From assembly GCF_003026815.1 (NCBI RefSeq), contig NZ_PYOG01000009.1, positions 62,001-126,000 of the forward strand: a stretch of 64,000 nucleotides of DNA, read 5' to 3'. Made by a program: the position numbers and the translations under genes. The stretch comes from Photobacterium damselae (GTDB taxonomy: Bacteria > Pseudomonadota > Gammaproteobacteria > Enterobacterales > Vibrionaceae). This document shows, one piece after another, positions 18,270 through 28,450 of this stretch (position 1 is its first letter; each line of letters starts with the position of its first letter). Below the pieces are notes generated by a model. The model was not told the DNA's origin and made no database searches. It worked only from the letters and a program-made list of their open reading frames with translations.

Positions 18270-20624
18270 CTAGCTAATGGCTAAACGAACCAGTACTTCA
18301 TCTGTGATATCAAAAATCTCTCCGCATCCGACTAACGCTGAGAATTCGTTTTCCAGTCCTCGGGCGCGGTGTAGGGTGAGTCTGGCCAGTTCACTCAGCT
18401 TTTGTTGGGTTAATAATGTCATCGAATCAAAGATGGGGGCGGCAGTAATGCGTAGCACTTTTATTTCCCCATGGCTACGTGCATGTTCAATAAAAGTAAT
18501 TCTGGCTTGAGTGGATTCAAACTCTTGTAATAACCATGATGCGACACATTGCGTTTTCCCTTGTTGATGAACCAAATGCAGATAAAGCTCATGGCTGTAT
18601 GGTTTTGTGATAGCAACAGGGCGCAGAGTCTTTGCTAGCATAGTTTGTACTCGACCCTTAAAGATTGGGGCAAGAGAAAATCCATTCGGCTGCTGAGTAT
18701 GAGAAAATTGCTGAAATAACTTAGCTAAACTTGGCAGAGGAATATTACAACCAATACTGGTAACTGTTAGTTTATGTTCCAGCTTTTCAACAAAGTACGG
18801 CACGCTGTCTAATCGAGTGAGAAGCAGTTGATGCATAGCTTGTAATAGAACATGTTGAGGTCGATCTTCTTCACAAACAGCCAAGTGTTTTGCATTATGC
18901 TTAACGATATTTTTTAAGCAGCTTTCCCCTTTGATATTACAGACAATATCCAGTAATTGAGCTTGTAGATTGGTACCTTCTGCATTGATTCGTACTATGC
19001 GATACCTAAGATCCGATAGTGGTAATTGCTTATTTTTTTGCTGTAACTGAGGAAAGCTAATTGCTATTTCATCATCTCGTTTGGCAACCAAAGGTGAGGC
19101 TAATTGGATATTTAATCCCTTAGTTGAAAAATCAACTGTACAACCTGAAAAAGAACCGGTTTCATGCGATATCGTTAGCTCAGTTTGATAAGTAAAGCGC
19201 TCTTCGCTCCGTTGAGGGCGAGGATCAAACAAGATGGCCGATGCTTGGCAAATAGGATCTCTTTGATGGCGAAATGGCTGTAAAATTTTTGCTGAGGCAT
19301 TGGGCTTTAAGGTTAAACGATAATCCTGCTGAGCGTGAGTATCGGTGAGATCTTGCAACAGCGCAATGTGAGTGAAATTTTGATATTCCTGAGTCTGATC
19401 GGGCGCCAGCTCATTAAGTTGAGCAAGATCTTCTCCCTGCAATGGGGAAAGCGTCAGTTGCCAGACTCGCCAACTATCTCTTGCTGCACCTAAATGCCAA
19501 AATAGACGGCGCTGTTCTAGACTCATTTCTGGCAAGCACGCTGAGTAGAAATAGCTTTTACCTTCATGCTGGTGGCAAAAGCTATAAATTAACGTTCTAC
19601 TGTGTGATAACCCGTGCTTGGTCAACATGGCCATCCGCTGTGGATTTAGCAGGTGATTGATATTCGGCAGATTACGTTCATCATGCCAGTAGTGCCAAAG
19701 GTGACGGTTGTGCTCTGTTAGTAGGGCATAGCTCAATTGCTGCTGACTAAAAAATAAAGGCAGGCCTGTTGAGTGCTTTAAGTAGCAATGCTCATACCCC
19801 TTGGTTCGAGCTCGAATGAACTTATCTTGATGATCATCTCGTGAATGAGCCGCCACCTGTTTAATTTTTAGGATCGCTTCTTTTAGGGCTAAATTATCTT
19901 GAGTTGTGGTTAGGCGTAACCATTTGCTGCTTTGATTCTCGGCAATATCATCAATGGCAAGAACTCGGTAATACATACTCTGATTGAGTCGATCGTCATT
20001 TAATTTCTCTGCCAATATCGGAAAGGTAAGGGCAATGACCTCTCCTAATTGATAATGAAACGCAGCAGGAACTTTAATTTTTGCTCCAGAAAATGATAAA
20101 TCATAACTATTACCATGAATGGTCTGTTGTTTATCGGTTACTAGCGTTACTTGAGTTGAGATCTGGACACGGTGTTCTTCACGGCTTAAATAGTGACCAA
20201 AACGGATCATATTAACCGCAAAAGGGTCGAGTAGTTGAGTGGGTTCTTGTGGCGGTTTAGTTTCGGTTTGTTGTTTGTGTAAAACCCGAAAACTATTACG
20301 GCTGTGAATAATCTCTTGGTAAAGGCCATAACATAAAACCCCACCATAGTGCTGAATACGCTGATGATAAATATTCAACGCCACATCATCGAGCCAGTGC
20401 TGACGCTCATTAAGGTAATAAGGGCGACATTCCCCTTTCACTCTACCGCGCAAATCAATTTCTTTATTAATGGGCATCATAAGTTGGCGCAGTTCAATTT
20501 TTAACTGCAGCTTTTGAGGGCCACTAAAATCTTGAGTGAGCATTTCGAACATAGGTTCAAAGTCACCATCGTGGTAGAGTGAAACTAATTGTTCGAGAAG
20601 ACCTTTATCGTGCACTGGCTGCAT
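18270..20624 (-). CDS. Large protein with two c-di-GMP-binding PilZ domains (PlzC-like)
   Basis: About 784 residues with two PilZ domains, both with intact c-di-GMP motifs: RxxxR in SREEHR with DLSFSG (about residues 148-180), and RxxxR in RSEER with DFSTKG (about 472-503). The N-terminal 90 residues look helical and the linkers are unrecognised. No membrane segment is apparent. In V. cholerae the PilZ protein PlzC sits at the same place beside radA (from memory), so this is probably its orthologue. I chose the first ATG (20624); the frame also offers a TTG six codons earlier. Together with the LapD-like gene it gives the window two c-di-GMP receptors. Confidence 0.78.
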   Translation of the reverse strand: MQPVHDKGLLEQLVSLYHDGDFEPMFEMLTQDFSGPQKLQLKIELRQLMMPINKEIDLRGRVKGECRPYYLNERQHWLDDVALNIYHQRIQHYGGVLCYGLYQEIIHSRNSFRVLHKQQTETKPPQEPTQLLDPFAVNMIRFGHYLSREEHRVQISTQVTLVTDKQQTIHGNSYDLSFSGAKIKVPAAFHYQLGEVIALTFPILAEKLNDDRLNQSMYYRVLAIDDIAENQSSKWLRLTTTQDNLALKEAILKIKQVAAHSRDDHQDKFIRARTKGYEHCYLKHSTGLPLFFSQQQLSYALLTEHNRHLWHYWHDERNLPNINHLLNPQRMAMLTKHGLSHSRTLIYSFCHQHEGKSYFYSACLPEMSLEQRRLFWHLGAARDSWRVWQLTLSPLQGEDLAQLNELAPDQTQEYQNFTHIALLQDLTDTHAQQDYRLTLKPNASAKILQPFRHQRDPICQASAILFDPRPQRSEERFTYQTELTISHETGSFSGCTVDFSTKGLNIQLASPLVAKRDDEIAISFPQLQQKNKQLPLSDLRYRIVRINAEGTNLQAQLLDIVCNIKGESCLKNIVKHNAKHLAVCEEDRPQHVLLQAMHQLLLTRLDSVPYFVEKLEHKLTVTSIGCNIPLPSLAKLFQQFSHTQQPNGFSLAPIFKGRVQTMLAKTLRPVAITKPYSHELYLHLVHQQGKTQCVASWLLQEFESTQARITFIEHARSHGEIKVLRITAAPIFDSMTLLTQQKLSELARLTLHRARGLENEFSALVGCGEIFDITDEVLVRLAIS

Positions 20625-20718
20625 GGTAATTTCTATATCCAAAATATCTATCGGTAATATCGACCGAAGACGTCAAAACTTAAGGCTTTGATCGTCAAAA
20701 AATCAACTAAGGTAGAGA

Positions 20719-22107
20719 ATGGCAAAAGCAGCAAAACGAGCTTATGTATGTAGCGATTGTGGTGCAGATTTCCCGCGTTGGCAGGGCCAGTGTAGTGCCT
20801 GTGCCGCTTGGAATACCATTACTGAGTTTACAATCCCGAAAACAAAATCAGCAATAGGCGCAGCAGGCAGTGCTAGCGGTGGTTACGCGGGTGCACCAAG
20901 TAAAGTTCAAAAGCTGTCTGATGTTGAGAGTAAAGATGTACCACGTTTTAGCTCTGGTATCAGTGAGCTAGACCGAGTTCTTGGTGGTGGCGTGGTGCCA
21001 GGTTCGGTATTGCTGCTTTGTGGTGACCCTGGCGCTGGTAAATCTACCCTGTTATTGCAAAGTATTGGCGCTGTGGCTGCTCATAAGTCGGCTCTGTATG
21101 TTTCGGGCGAGGAATCGATTCATCAGATTTCACAGCGTGCAAAACGCTTAGGTACGCCAAACCTTGATCGCATTAATGTGGTTGCCGAAACATCGGTTGA
21201 GCAGGTCATTAATCTGATTGAACAGCAAAAAGCAGACTTTGTGATTATCGACTCAATTCAGACCATGACGGTGGCACATAACGATTCTGCTGCAGGTAGC
21301 CCAAGCCAAGTTAAAGAATCTGCAGCGGCGCTCACCCGTTATGCGAAAACTCATGAAGTGACATTTTTGATCATCGGTCACATCAATAAAGATTCTAATG
21401 TAGCGGGTCCTATGCAGCTTATTCACATTGTTGATGGCTTGTTTGCGCTCTCATCTACAGCTGATGAAAAGTTCCGAGTCTTACGTACGTCGAAAAACCG
21501 TTTTGGCTCCGATAGTGAGTCGTGCTTCTTTGCGATGACCGAGCAAGGCATGAAGCAGGTTAAGAACCCATCGGCTATCTTCTTAAGTCGTTCTAATAAG
21601 AATCATCCGGGCTCGACATGCACCACATTATGGGAAGGTACGCGTCCTTTGCTGGTGGAAATTCAGGCTCTATGTAATCAATCGGTGACGGAAAATCCTC
21701 GTCGTTTGACCGTAGGTTATGATTCTAATCGCTTGGCAATGTCGACTGCGGTATTAGCTCGTCATGGTGGAGTACGCTTATCGGATATGGATATTTTCGT
21801 CAACTGTGTGGGGGGTATTCGTATTGAAGAGACATCGGCGGATTTAGCGGTATTGTTATCGATTTTCTCTAGCTTCAAAAACGCTCCGATCCCTCAAGAT
21901 GTGATTGTATTTGGTGAGATCGGCCTAAATGGTGATATTCGCCCGGCTGCAAATGGTTTAGAGCGTATTCGAGAGGCTGCAAAACAAGGCTTTACTCGCG
22001 CTGTTGTACCCAAAGCCAATGCCAGTCGCCAGATCCCGGGGATTGAAATTATTCCGGTAGAAGATCTGCAAGAAGCGCTCGAAGCCTTTGAGCGTGTTGC
22101 CAAATAA
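20719..22107 (+). CDS. radA: DNA repair protein RadA
   Basis: A 462-residue RecA-like branch-migration ATPase acting in recombinational repair. The N-terminus has the four-cysteine zinc finger (CSDCGADFPRWQGQCSAC), followed by Walker A GDPGAGKST, the RadA-specific KNRFGS motif, and a Lon-like C-terminal domain (GEIGLNGDIRPAANGLERI). Length is normal. GGTAGAGA immediately precedes the ATG. Confidence 0.97.
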   Translation: MAKAAKRAYVCSDCGADFPRWQGQCSACAAWNTITEFTIPKTKSAIGAAGSASGGYAGAPSKVQKLSDVESKDVPRFSSGISELDRVLGGGVVPGSVLLLCGDPGAGKSTLLLQSIGAVAAHKSALYVSGEESIHQISQRAKRLGTPNLDRINVVAETSVEQVINLIEQQKADFVIIDSIQTMTVAHNDSAAGSPSQVKESAAALTRYAKTHEVTFLIIGHINKDSNVAGPMQLIHIVDGLFALSSTADEKFRVLRTSKNRFGSDSESCFFAMTEQGMKQVKNPSAIFLSRSNKNHPGSTCTTLWEGTRPLLVEIQALCNQSVTENPRRLTVGYDSNRLAMSTAVLARHGGVRLSDMDIFVNCVGGIRIEETSADLAVLLSIFSSFKNAPIPQDVIVFGEIGLNGDIRPAANGLERIREAAKQGFTRAVVPKANASRQIPGIEIIPVEDLQEALEAFERVAK

Positions 22108-22128
22108 ACACTTGCCAACTAGCCATTA

Positions 22129-22195
22129 AAAAGAGCTCATATTCTCTACATAACCGTTAATTAGGGTCATAGTAGAAGATGAGCTCTTATTTTTT
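22129..22195. terminator. Bidirectional terminator between radA and the M23 peptidase gene
   Basis: AAGAGCTCAT (22131-22140) and ATGAGCTCTT (22179-22188) can pair over a 38-base loop, with A-rich sequence before and T-rich sequence after. It separates two convergent genes. Confidence 0.6.
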
Positions 22196-22221
22196 AGTCG
22201 CTATTTGAGTCTGCTATCAGC

Positions 22222-23232
22222 TTATTTGGTTTGACTTTTATTATCATCTTGCTCGGACGTTTCATGAGTCACTTGTGCCGTTGTTAGGCCTTTTGTGCTG
22301 TCATCATGGGTGAGTTGTACCTGCATTCCCACCATGCCATTGATCATATTGAGCAAAGAAGCCCATTGCACACTTTTTTCTTTTGCAAACAGCGAGTCGA
22401 AGTTTTCAGGCGTCCATTTAACAAAGGCTTTAGGGTTGAGTGGTCGACCTAAAAAGCGGATTTCATAATGCAAATGAGGCCCCGTTGACAGTCCGGTATT
22501 ACCTGTCCAACCAATGAGATCCCCTTTACGAACAAACTGCCCACGCTTTACATTAAACTTACTTAAATGTGAGTAAGTAGAGATAAAGCCCATCGCATGG
22601 TTTAGCTGTAAATGATTACCATAGCCTGAATTGCTAGAACGGGCTTGCTCTATAACCGCATCGGCAGGGGCATAAATCGGTGTGCCAATTTTGGCTGCGA
22701 AATCAAGCCCATTATGACTGCGACGTTTTTTCGTAATCGGGTGAACACGAGTACCAAAGCCTGAGGTGAGCTGAATATGCTCGGGAGTTGGCATTCCATT
22801 TGGGATCAGACGAAACAAGGTGGCACGTACTGCAGAATCTATCGCTGCGGAATCAATATGTTGCTCTAGCGTATAAGGGTTTTCGCCATCCGTTTGTAAC
22901 CCCAGCACAGTTTCCATATCGTCTAAGCGTTGATTTAAATGTTCAAGCGACTCATTTTTGCTTTCAAGCTCTGCATTAAGTTTTTGATTCATCTCGCTCT
23001 CTTCATTTAAAGAGGCGGCCAATTCCTGTGCTTGGCGATTTAATAAATCTAACTGCTGATTATTGTCATAAGCGTCTTGATAAAGCGTAAAAGTGCCGTA
23101 GCAAAGTAGAGCAAACAACGTACCACAAAACCCCGCACCAGCCATAATCAACGGCTTGTTATCGCGTGGCTTTTCTTGTTTTAGCTTGCGTATTGGCGCT
23201 TTGTTGTTAACGGATTTATTCGCTTTACTCAT
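22222..23232 (-). CDS. M23-family peptidoglycan endopeptidase, membrane-anchored
   Basis: A 336-residue protein with a basic cytoplasmic start, one membrane helix at about 29-50, a coiled coil (about 55-115) and a LytM/M23 domain (about 150-280). Zinc ligands are visible: HNGLDFAA (His, Asp) and HLHYEIRF. Such enzymes cut cross-links in peptidoglycan during growth or division, or act as activators of amidases. Here the metal site looks intact, so catalysis is likely. A short acidic tail follows the domain. Confidence 0.85.
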   Translation of the reverse strand: MSKANKSVNNKAPIRKLKQEKPRDNKPLIMAGAGFCGTLFALLCYGTFTLYQDAYDNNQQLDLLNRQAQELAASLNEESEMNQKLNAELESKNESLEHLNQRLDDMETVLGLQTDGENPYTLEQHIDSAAIDSAVRATLFRLIPNGMPTPEHIQLTSGFGTRVHPITKKRRSHNGLDFAAKIGTPIYAPADAVIEQARSSNSGYGNHLQLNHAMGFISTYSHLSKFNVKRGQFVRKGDLIGWTGNTGLSTGPHLHYEIRFLGRPLNPKAFVKWTPENFDSLFAKEKSVQWASLLNMINGMVGMQVQLTHDDSTKGLTTAQVTHETSEQDDNKSQTK

Positions 23233-23483
23233 ACCACTTCAGCTCAATTTTCGGTTCATTAGCATCATAGATCAAATATGGATGCCGTATTTCTCATAAA
23301 TGAAAAGAGGCGGAATTTTAAGCGAAAATATGCCTTTTGACTATGTTTTACCGTGAAAATTAGTGTAAACACTCGTAACTGGCTGTTTAAAAAGGTGAAG
23401 AATAGAGAATGACGTTAAGAGTAATTGGCGTAAAAAAGGGCAGCGATTGCCACCCTTAGATACGTTATAACAGAATATCGCGA

Positions 23484-25151
23484 TTACTTAGCGATACGCT
23501 TGTACTTGATACGGTGTGGTTCTGCCGCATCTGAGCCTAGCGTTTTCTTCAACCAATCAGCGTATTCAGTGAAGTTACCCTCAAAGAAGTTCACTTGGCC
23601 TTCGTCACGGTAGTCTAGAATGTGCGTTGCGATACGGTCTAGGAACCAACGGTCGTGCGAGATAACCATGGCACAACCTGGGAACTCTAACAGTGCTTCT
23701 TCTAGTGCACGTAGTGTTTCAACATCAAGGTCGTTGGTTGGTTCGTCGAGTAGCAATACGTTGCCGCCCGCTTTTAGTAGTTTCGCTAGGTGAACACGGT
23801 TACGCTCACCACCTGATAGGTCGCCAATGCGTTTTTGGTGATCGCTACCTTTGAAGTTAAAGCGAGATACATAAGCACGAGCTGGGATCTCAAAACTGTT
23901 GATCTTAATGATATCAGCGCCTTCAGAGATCTCTTGGTAAACCGTGTTGTTATCGTTCATGCTATCACGGAACTGATCAACTGACGCTAGACTTACTGTT
24001 TCACCTAATTCAATAGTACCTGAATCTGGCTGCTCTTTGCCGCTTAGCATCTTAAATAGTGTTGATTTACCTGCACCGTTAGCACCGATAATACCCACGA
24101 TAGCACCCTTAGGCATGCTAAATGATAAATCGTCGATAAGAACGCGATCACCAAATGATTTGGTTAGGTTCTTCACTTCGATAACTTTATCACCTAGACG
24201 CTCACCTGGCGGAATGAACAGTTCGTTTGTTTCATTACGCTTCTGGTGATCGTTGCTTTGTAGCTCTTCAAAACGGGCCATACGTGCTTTAGATTTCGCC
24301 TGACGACCTTTAGGGTTTTGACGAACCCACTCAAGTTCTTTCTCGATGGTCTTTTGTAGAGCACGCTCTTGAGACGCTTCTTGTTTTAGACGCGCATCTT
24401 TTTGCTCTAGCCAAGATGAGTAGTTACCCTGCCATGGAATACCTTCACCACGGTCAAGTTCTAGGATCCAGCCCGCAGCGTTATCTAGGAAGTAACGGTC
24501 GTGGGTAATTGCCACAACAGTACCTGAGTACTCAACAAGGAAGTGCTCAAGCCATGCAACAGATTCAGCATCCAAGTGGTTAGTCGGTTCGTCAAGTAGC
24601 AGCATATCTGGCTTGTCGAGTAGTAGACGACAGATAGCAACACGACGGCGCTCACCACCAGAAAGATGCTTGATTTTTGCATCCCACTCAGGAAGGCGAA
24701 GGGCATCTGCCGCGCGCTCTAGTTGCATGCCTAGGTTGTGGCCGTCTTTAGTTTCGATTAGCGCTTCTAGATCGCCTTGCTCTTTAGCTAGGGCGTCAAA
24801 GTCTGCATCTGGTTCTGCGTAAGCGGCATAAACTTGATCTAGACGAATCAGAGCTTCTTTAACATCTGATACCGATTCTTCTACAACTTCACGAACGGTT
24901 TTTTCTTCGTCTAATACAGGCTCCTGCGGTAGGTAACCGATTTTTAGACCTGGTTGTGGGCGAGCTTCACCTTCGATATCAGTATCGATACCCGCCATAA
25001 TGCGTAGCAGGGTAGATTTACCTGCACCGTTGAGACCTAGAACACCGATTTTAGCGCCTGGGAAAAAGCTCAACGAAATATCTTTTAGAATTTGACGCTT
25101 TGGTGGCACAATTTTGCCAACTCGCGACATGGTATAGACGTATTCAGCCAT
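23484..25151 (-). CDS. ettA: Energy-dependent translational throttle protein EttA (ABC-F)
   Basis: A 555-residue soluble ABC-F protein with two ATPase cassettes and no membrane domain. Cassette 1: GLNGAGKSTLL, LSGGERRRVAI, LLLDEPTNHLD; cassette 2: GANGAGKSTLF, LSGGERNRVHLAK, LLLDEPTNDLD. The start MAEYVYTMSRVGK and the end AEPHRIKYKRIAK are typical of EttA, which binds the ribosomal E site and gates the first peptide bond according to ATP/ADP. Divergent from slt, as in E. coli. Confidence 0.96.
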   Translation of the reverse strand: MAEYVYTMSRVGKIVPPKRQILKDISLSFFPGAKIGVLGLNGAGKSTLLRIMAGIDTDIEGEARPQPGLKIGYLPQEPVLDEEKTVREVVEESVSDVKEALIRLDQVYAAYAEPDADFDALAKEQGDLEALIETKDGHNLGMQLERAADALRLPEWDAKIKHLSGGERRRVAICRLLLDKPDMLLLDEPTNHLDAESVAWLEHFLVEYSGTVVAITHDRYFLDNAAGWILELDRGEGIPWQGNYSSWLEQKDARLKQEASQERALQKTIEKELEWVRQNPKGRQAKSKARMARFEELQSNDHQKRNETNELFIPPGERLGDKVIEVKNLTKSFGDRVLIDDLSFSMPKGAIVGIIGANGAGKSTLFKMLSGKEQPDSGTIELGETVSLASVDQFRDSMNDNNTVYQEISEGADIIKINSFEIPARAYVSRFNFKGSDHQKRIGDLSGGERNRVHLAKLLKAGGNVLLLDEPTNDLDVETLRALEEALLEFPGCAMVISHDRWFLDRIATHILDYRDEGQVNFFEGNFTEYADWLKKTLGSDAAEPHRIKYKRIAK

Positions 25152-25415
25152 ATCCGTTGTTATCTCTGATCTTTAAATGAAAGAAACTATTTTACCTGTT
25201 ATAGACACAAGTTTAACAGTGATGTTGATAATTATTATACTCAAGTCTCTCTAAGGAGCGAGGATCAACCTCTTGAAGTTGATTAGAATATAAAAAATTA
25301 GTGAATTTAGTGCTCGATTTTTAGTCTAAACTTGCTGGTATCATAAATTGGCTAGGTCTACCGCGGTATTTCACTGCTTTTGGTAGCCGTTATTACACCG
25401 AAACGGAGCTTTTTC

Positions 25416-27344
25416 GTGCCTTCTATTTCTTCTGTAAAAAAAATCTTTGTGGCCGTGGTTTTTGCGCTAGGATGCAGCAATACCGCTACTGCCGCTTCAT
25501 TAGAACAACAACGAGCTTGGTATGATCAAGCCCAAAAAGCGTTAGATAACAAAGATATTTCAACATTTAAGTCATTACGCTCTAAATTAAACAGTTATCC
25601 ACTCACACCTTATCTCGATTATCGCGAGTTTAATGCTCAACTGAGTGACAAAACCCTACCGCAAGTACAAAGCTTTTTAAAAGAGTACAGTACCTTACCG
25701 TTTAGCACCCGAGTAAAAAATCGTTACTTAACTAACTTAGCGGCAGACGATCAATGGCGTTCGTATCTAGCGGTTCAGCCAACAGAGCCAAGCAGTAAGT
25801 GGCAGCAATGTAATTATGTCTTAGCCCAAAGCCAAACCGGCAAAGCAACGCAAGCTTGGAAAACGACCCGTGAAATTTGGTTAACAGGTAAATCATTACC
25901 AAATAGCTGTGATGATTTATTAGAGGCTTGGGCTGCATCAGGCAACCGTACGAATGCATTGATTTTACAGCGTATGCAGTTGGTACTTGCTCGTGGTGAT
26001 AAGGGCTTGTTGACGCATTTAGATAAACAGCTCTCTGGTTCAGCGAAAGCGACGGGCGATAAGATGCTAACTTTGGTGAGTAGCCCTAATAAAGTTGGAG
26101 CGATCGCCAAAAGCAGTGCGGTAACAGCAACAAACCAAGAGATGATTGCTTCGGCTTATCAGTTACTTGCGCGTAAAGATCCTAAAGAAGCCGTTGCACA
26201 ATACAACCAAGTGGTGTCAGGACAGAAATATTCGGCGGCAAAAAAACAAGAACTAGCCGATTATGTCGCTTCACGTTTGATGTCGACACAAGATCCACAA
26301 TTGGCTTCTTGGCGCGATAGCAAACTTAAGAGCAGCGACAATGAGTCTGTTTTAGCTCGTCGTATTCAAAGTTCAATTAGAGAGGCAAATTGGTCTGATG
26401 CTCGCAGTTGGATCAATCGGTTACCGACAGAAGCCAAACAGAGCACACGCTGGACCTTCTGGCATGCTTATGTGCTAGCAAAAGCGGGTAAAACCAAAGA
26501 AGCCAATAAGATTTACCAATCCCTACTTGGTCAACGTGATTTTTACAGTGCAGCAGCTGCGACAATCTTAAAACAGCCGATCACTTATCCTAAGAAAACC
26601 GCTGCGCCAAACGATGCTTTATTAAAACCGTATCACAAGACATTAGTGCGTATTCGTGAGCTGGTGGCACGAGATAAAGTGGTTGCTGCCAATAGCGAAT
26701 GGGCGTTTTTATTACGTCGAGTTGATGAGCCAACCAAGAAAGCTTTGGCAGTATATGCTGAGCAGCACAAAATGCATCACTTAGCGGTTCAAGCTACGAT
26801 TTCAGCCAAAATGTGGGATCACATTAGTTTGCGTTTCCCTGTTGCTCATAAGTGGTGGTATCAGTTCTTTGGTGAAAAACGCGATATTCCAATGACGACC
26901 CTGATGGCTCTATCTCGTCAAGAAAGTGCGTTTAATACTCATGCACAATCGTATGTAGGCGCCCGTGGTTTAATGCAGCTAATGCCTGCAACAGCAAAAG
27001 AAACGGCGCAAAAATTGGGACGCAGTTATAGCGGCGTGAATTCATTGTATGACCCGGGTACTAACATTCGTTTGGGCAGTGGATACTTGAAGATGGCGCT
27101 GGATCGTTTTGATAATAATCGTATCTATGCTTTCGCTGGTTATAACGCAGGTCCAGGACGGGTGAATCAATGGCGTAAAGTCACTGATGGTAAGCTCGAT
27201 GCCTTTGCCTTTATTGAGCAGATCCCATTTAATGAAACCCGTAATTATGTCCAAAATATCTTAATGTTTGATATTTTCTACGGTGATCAATTGGGGCAGA
27301 AAACCTCACTATTGCGTCCTAATGAGTTGAAAGCGCGTTACTAA
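25416..27344 (+). CDS. slt: Soluble lytic murein transglycosylase
   Basis: A periplasmic exo-transglycosylase of about 642 residues. After a signal peptide (KKIFVAVVFALGCSNTATAA) come a long superhelical U/L-domain and a C-terminal goose-lysozyme-like SLT domain with the catalytic Glu in SRQESAFN, GLMQLMPATA and FAGYNAGPGR. I prefer the GTG at 25416, which has GGAG seven bases upstream; the frame also has a TTG at 25380. The unit is followed by trpR, the same order as in E. coli. Confidence 0.94.
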   Translation: MPSISSVKKIFVAVVFALGCSNTATAASLEQQRAWYDQAQKALDNKDISTFKSLRSKLNSYPLTPYLDYREFNAQLSDKTLPQVQSFLKEYSTLPFSTRVKNRYLTNLAADDQWRSYLAVQPTEPSSKWQQCNYVLAQSQTGKATQAWKTTREIWLTGKSLPNSCDDLLEAWAASGNRTNALILQRMQLVLARGDKGLLTHLDKQLSGSAKATGDKMLTLVSSPNKVGAIAKSSAVTATNQEMIASAYQLLARKDPKEAVAQYNQVVSGQKYSAAKKQELADYVASRLMSTQDPQLASWRDSKLKSSDNESVLARRIQSSIREANWSDARSWINRLPTEAKQSTRWTFWHAYVLAKAGKTKEANKIYQSLLGQRDFYSAAAATILKQPITYPKKTAAPNDALLKPYHKTLVRIRELVARDKVVAANSEWAFLLRRVDEPTKKALAVYAEQHKMHHLAVQATISAKMWDHISLRFPVAHKWWYQFFGEKRDIPMTTLMALSRQESAFNTHAQSYVGARGLMQLMPATAKETAQKLGRSYSGVNSLYDPGTNIRLGSGYLKMALDRFDNNRIYAFAGYNAGPGRVNQWRKVTDGKLDAFAFIEQIPFNETRNYVQNILMFDIFYGDQLGQKTSLLRPNELKARY

Positions 27345-27482
27345 TCGCATTTTACAACGTCATTAACGGTATAAGCCTTAATCGAGCAGTTCATTATTAT
27401 GCTTGGTTAAGGTTTTGTTTCTTGGTAGATAGACGAGTTACAGGTAAACTTCCGATATCGAAACACGCTAATTGAGGTTCCC

Positions 27483-27800
27483 ATGTCAACAACACCAGAA
27501 ACGCCAGATTTTACCCAGTGGCAACAGGTTATTGATTTACTTCGCCAAGCAGCAACAGAACAAAAAGAAGATGCACTGTTGCAATTGCTACTGACTCCTG
27601 ATGAGCGCGATGCATTATTAGCGCGAGTAAATATCGTTCATGAGTTACTTAATGGTCAGCGTAGTCAGCGTAAAATCAGCGAGCTATTAGGTGTTGGAGT
27701 AGCAACCATTACTCGTGGTTCTAATGAACTAAAACACCAAGATGAAGCAACTAAAGCTTGGATTGGTGAACAGCTTAAACAAATGGTTGATAAGCAGTAA
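27483..27800 (+). CDS. trpR: Trp operon repressor
   Basis: A 105-residue all-helical repressor that binds DNA with L-tryptophan as co-repressor. The helix-turn-helix is QRKISELLGVGVATITRGSNELK (about residues 62-84), and the central helices (LTPDERDALLARVNIVHELLNG) match TrpR. A TTGAGG stands before the ATG. I saw no clear trp operator in front of it, so autoregulation cannot be asserted. Confidence 0.95.
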   Translation: MSTTPETPDFTQWQQVIDLLRQAATEQKEDALLQLLLTPDERDALLARVNIVHELLNGQRSQRKISELLGVGVATITRGSNELKHQDEATKAWIGEQLKQMVDKQ

Positions 27801-27886
27801 AAAATCAGTGAAAAAAGGTGTTTAGGTTAAGAGGAAAAAGTCGGCAGAGAGCTTGATAATAGAATTTATTGATACAAGCTATTGCC

Positions 27887-27932
27887 GAAACCTCGAAACC
27901 TCGAAACCTCGAAACCTCGAAACCTCGAAACC
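27887..27932. repeat. Tandem octamer repeat GAAACCTC x 5.75
   Basis: Five perfect copies of GAAACCTC plus GAAACC, lying in the gap between trpR and the convergent yjjX, 3 bp past the yjjX stop. The unit length is not a multiple of three. No gene runs through it convincingly. Confidence 0.95.
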
Positions 27933-27934
27933 GC

Positions 27935-28450
27935 TTAAAACCATTCTTCATTCACAAATGGAATTAACGCCAAAATTAGCGCCTGATGATAGACTGAACT
28001 GCGGGTTAGCAAATGATTGGTTAACATTCCGATTGCTCCCCCTTTTTGCTTCACATTGTGGGCTTGAAACATCTCATCCATAACATCACCCAGTTCGCGC
28101 CCTTGAGCCAATTGCGTTAATGCAGCAGGAGGAAGAGGCAGAGAGGCTGAACGTGCTTTACCGATTTTGCCCCAATGCTCAATGACCATCCATGCAAACG
28201 TTAGATCGCCATCTAGTCCCGCTTCTAAACCAACCACATAATCTGCATCTAGTTCTTGTGCTCGTGCATTACGAACACGATTTTGAGCCCCCATTAAGGT
28301 TTCTTCTGCTGTCATAGGTTGATCGCGTACTTCACTCTCTACAGATACACCAATAAATTCAAATGGTTGTTCTGGAAAAACGGCAGAGAAAGCACTTGAG
28401 ACCGCCGATATTTTTGCGGGATTGGTGGAGGCAACAATAACCTTTTGCAT
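27935..28450 (-). CDS. yjjX: Inosine/xanthosine triphosphatase
   Basis: A 171-residue house-cleaning NTPase that hydrolyses ITP and XTP. The N-terminal nucleotide-binding motif ASTNPAKISAV and the central VGLEAGLDGDLTFAWMVIE match YjjX; GGAIGMLTNHLLTRSSVYHQAL is near the end. It is convergent with trpR. The last conserved-order gene before the accessory region begins. Confidence 0.93.
   Translation of the reverse strand: MQKVIVASTNPAKISAVSSAFSAVFPEQPFEFIGVSVESEVRDQPMTAEETLMGAQNRVRNARAQELDADYVVGLEAGLDGDLTFAWMVIEHWGKIGKARSASLPLPPAALTQLAQGRELGDVMDEMFQAHNVKQKGGAIGMLTNHLLTRSSVYHQALILALIPFVNEEWF

Noticed and set aside
27887-27932. CRISPR array
   Set aside because: The units are 8 bp and contiguous, without spacers; no cas genes are in the window.
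27853-28083. Reading frame through the octamer repeat (NLETSKPRNLETSKP)
   Set aside because: It is produced by the tandem repeat and then runs antisense through yjjX.
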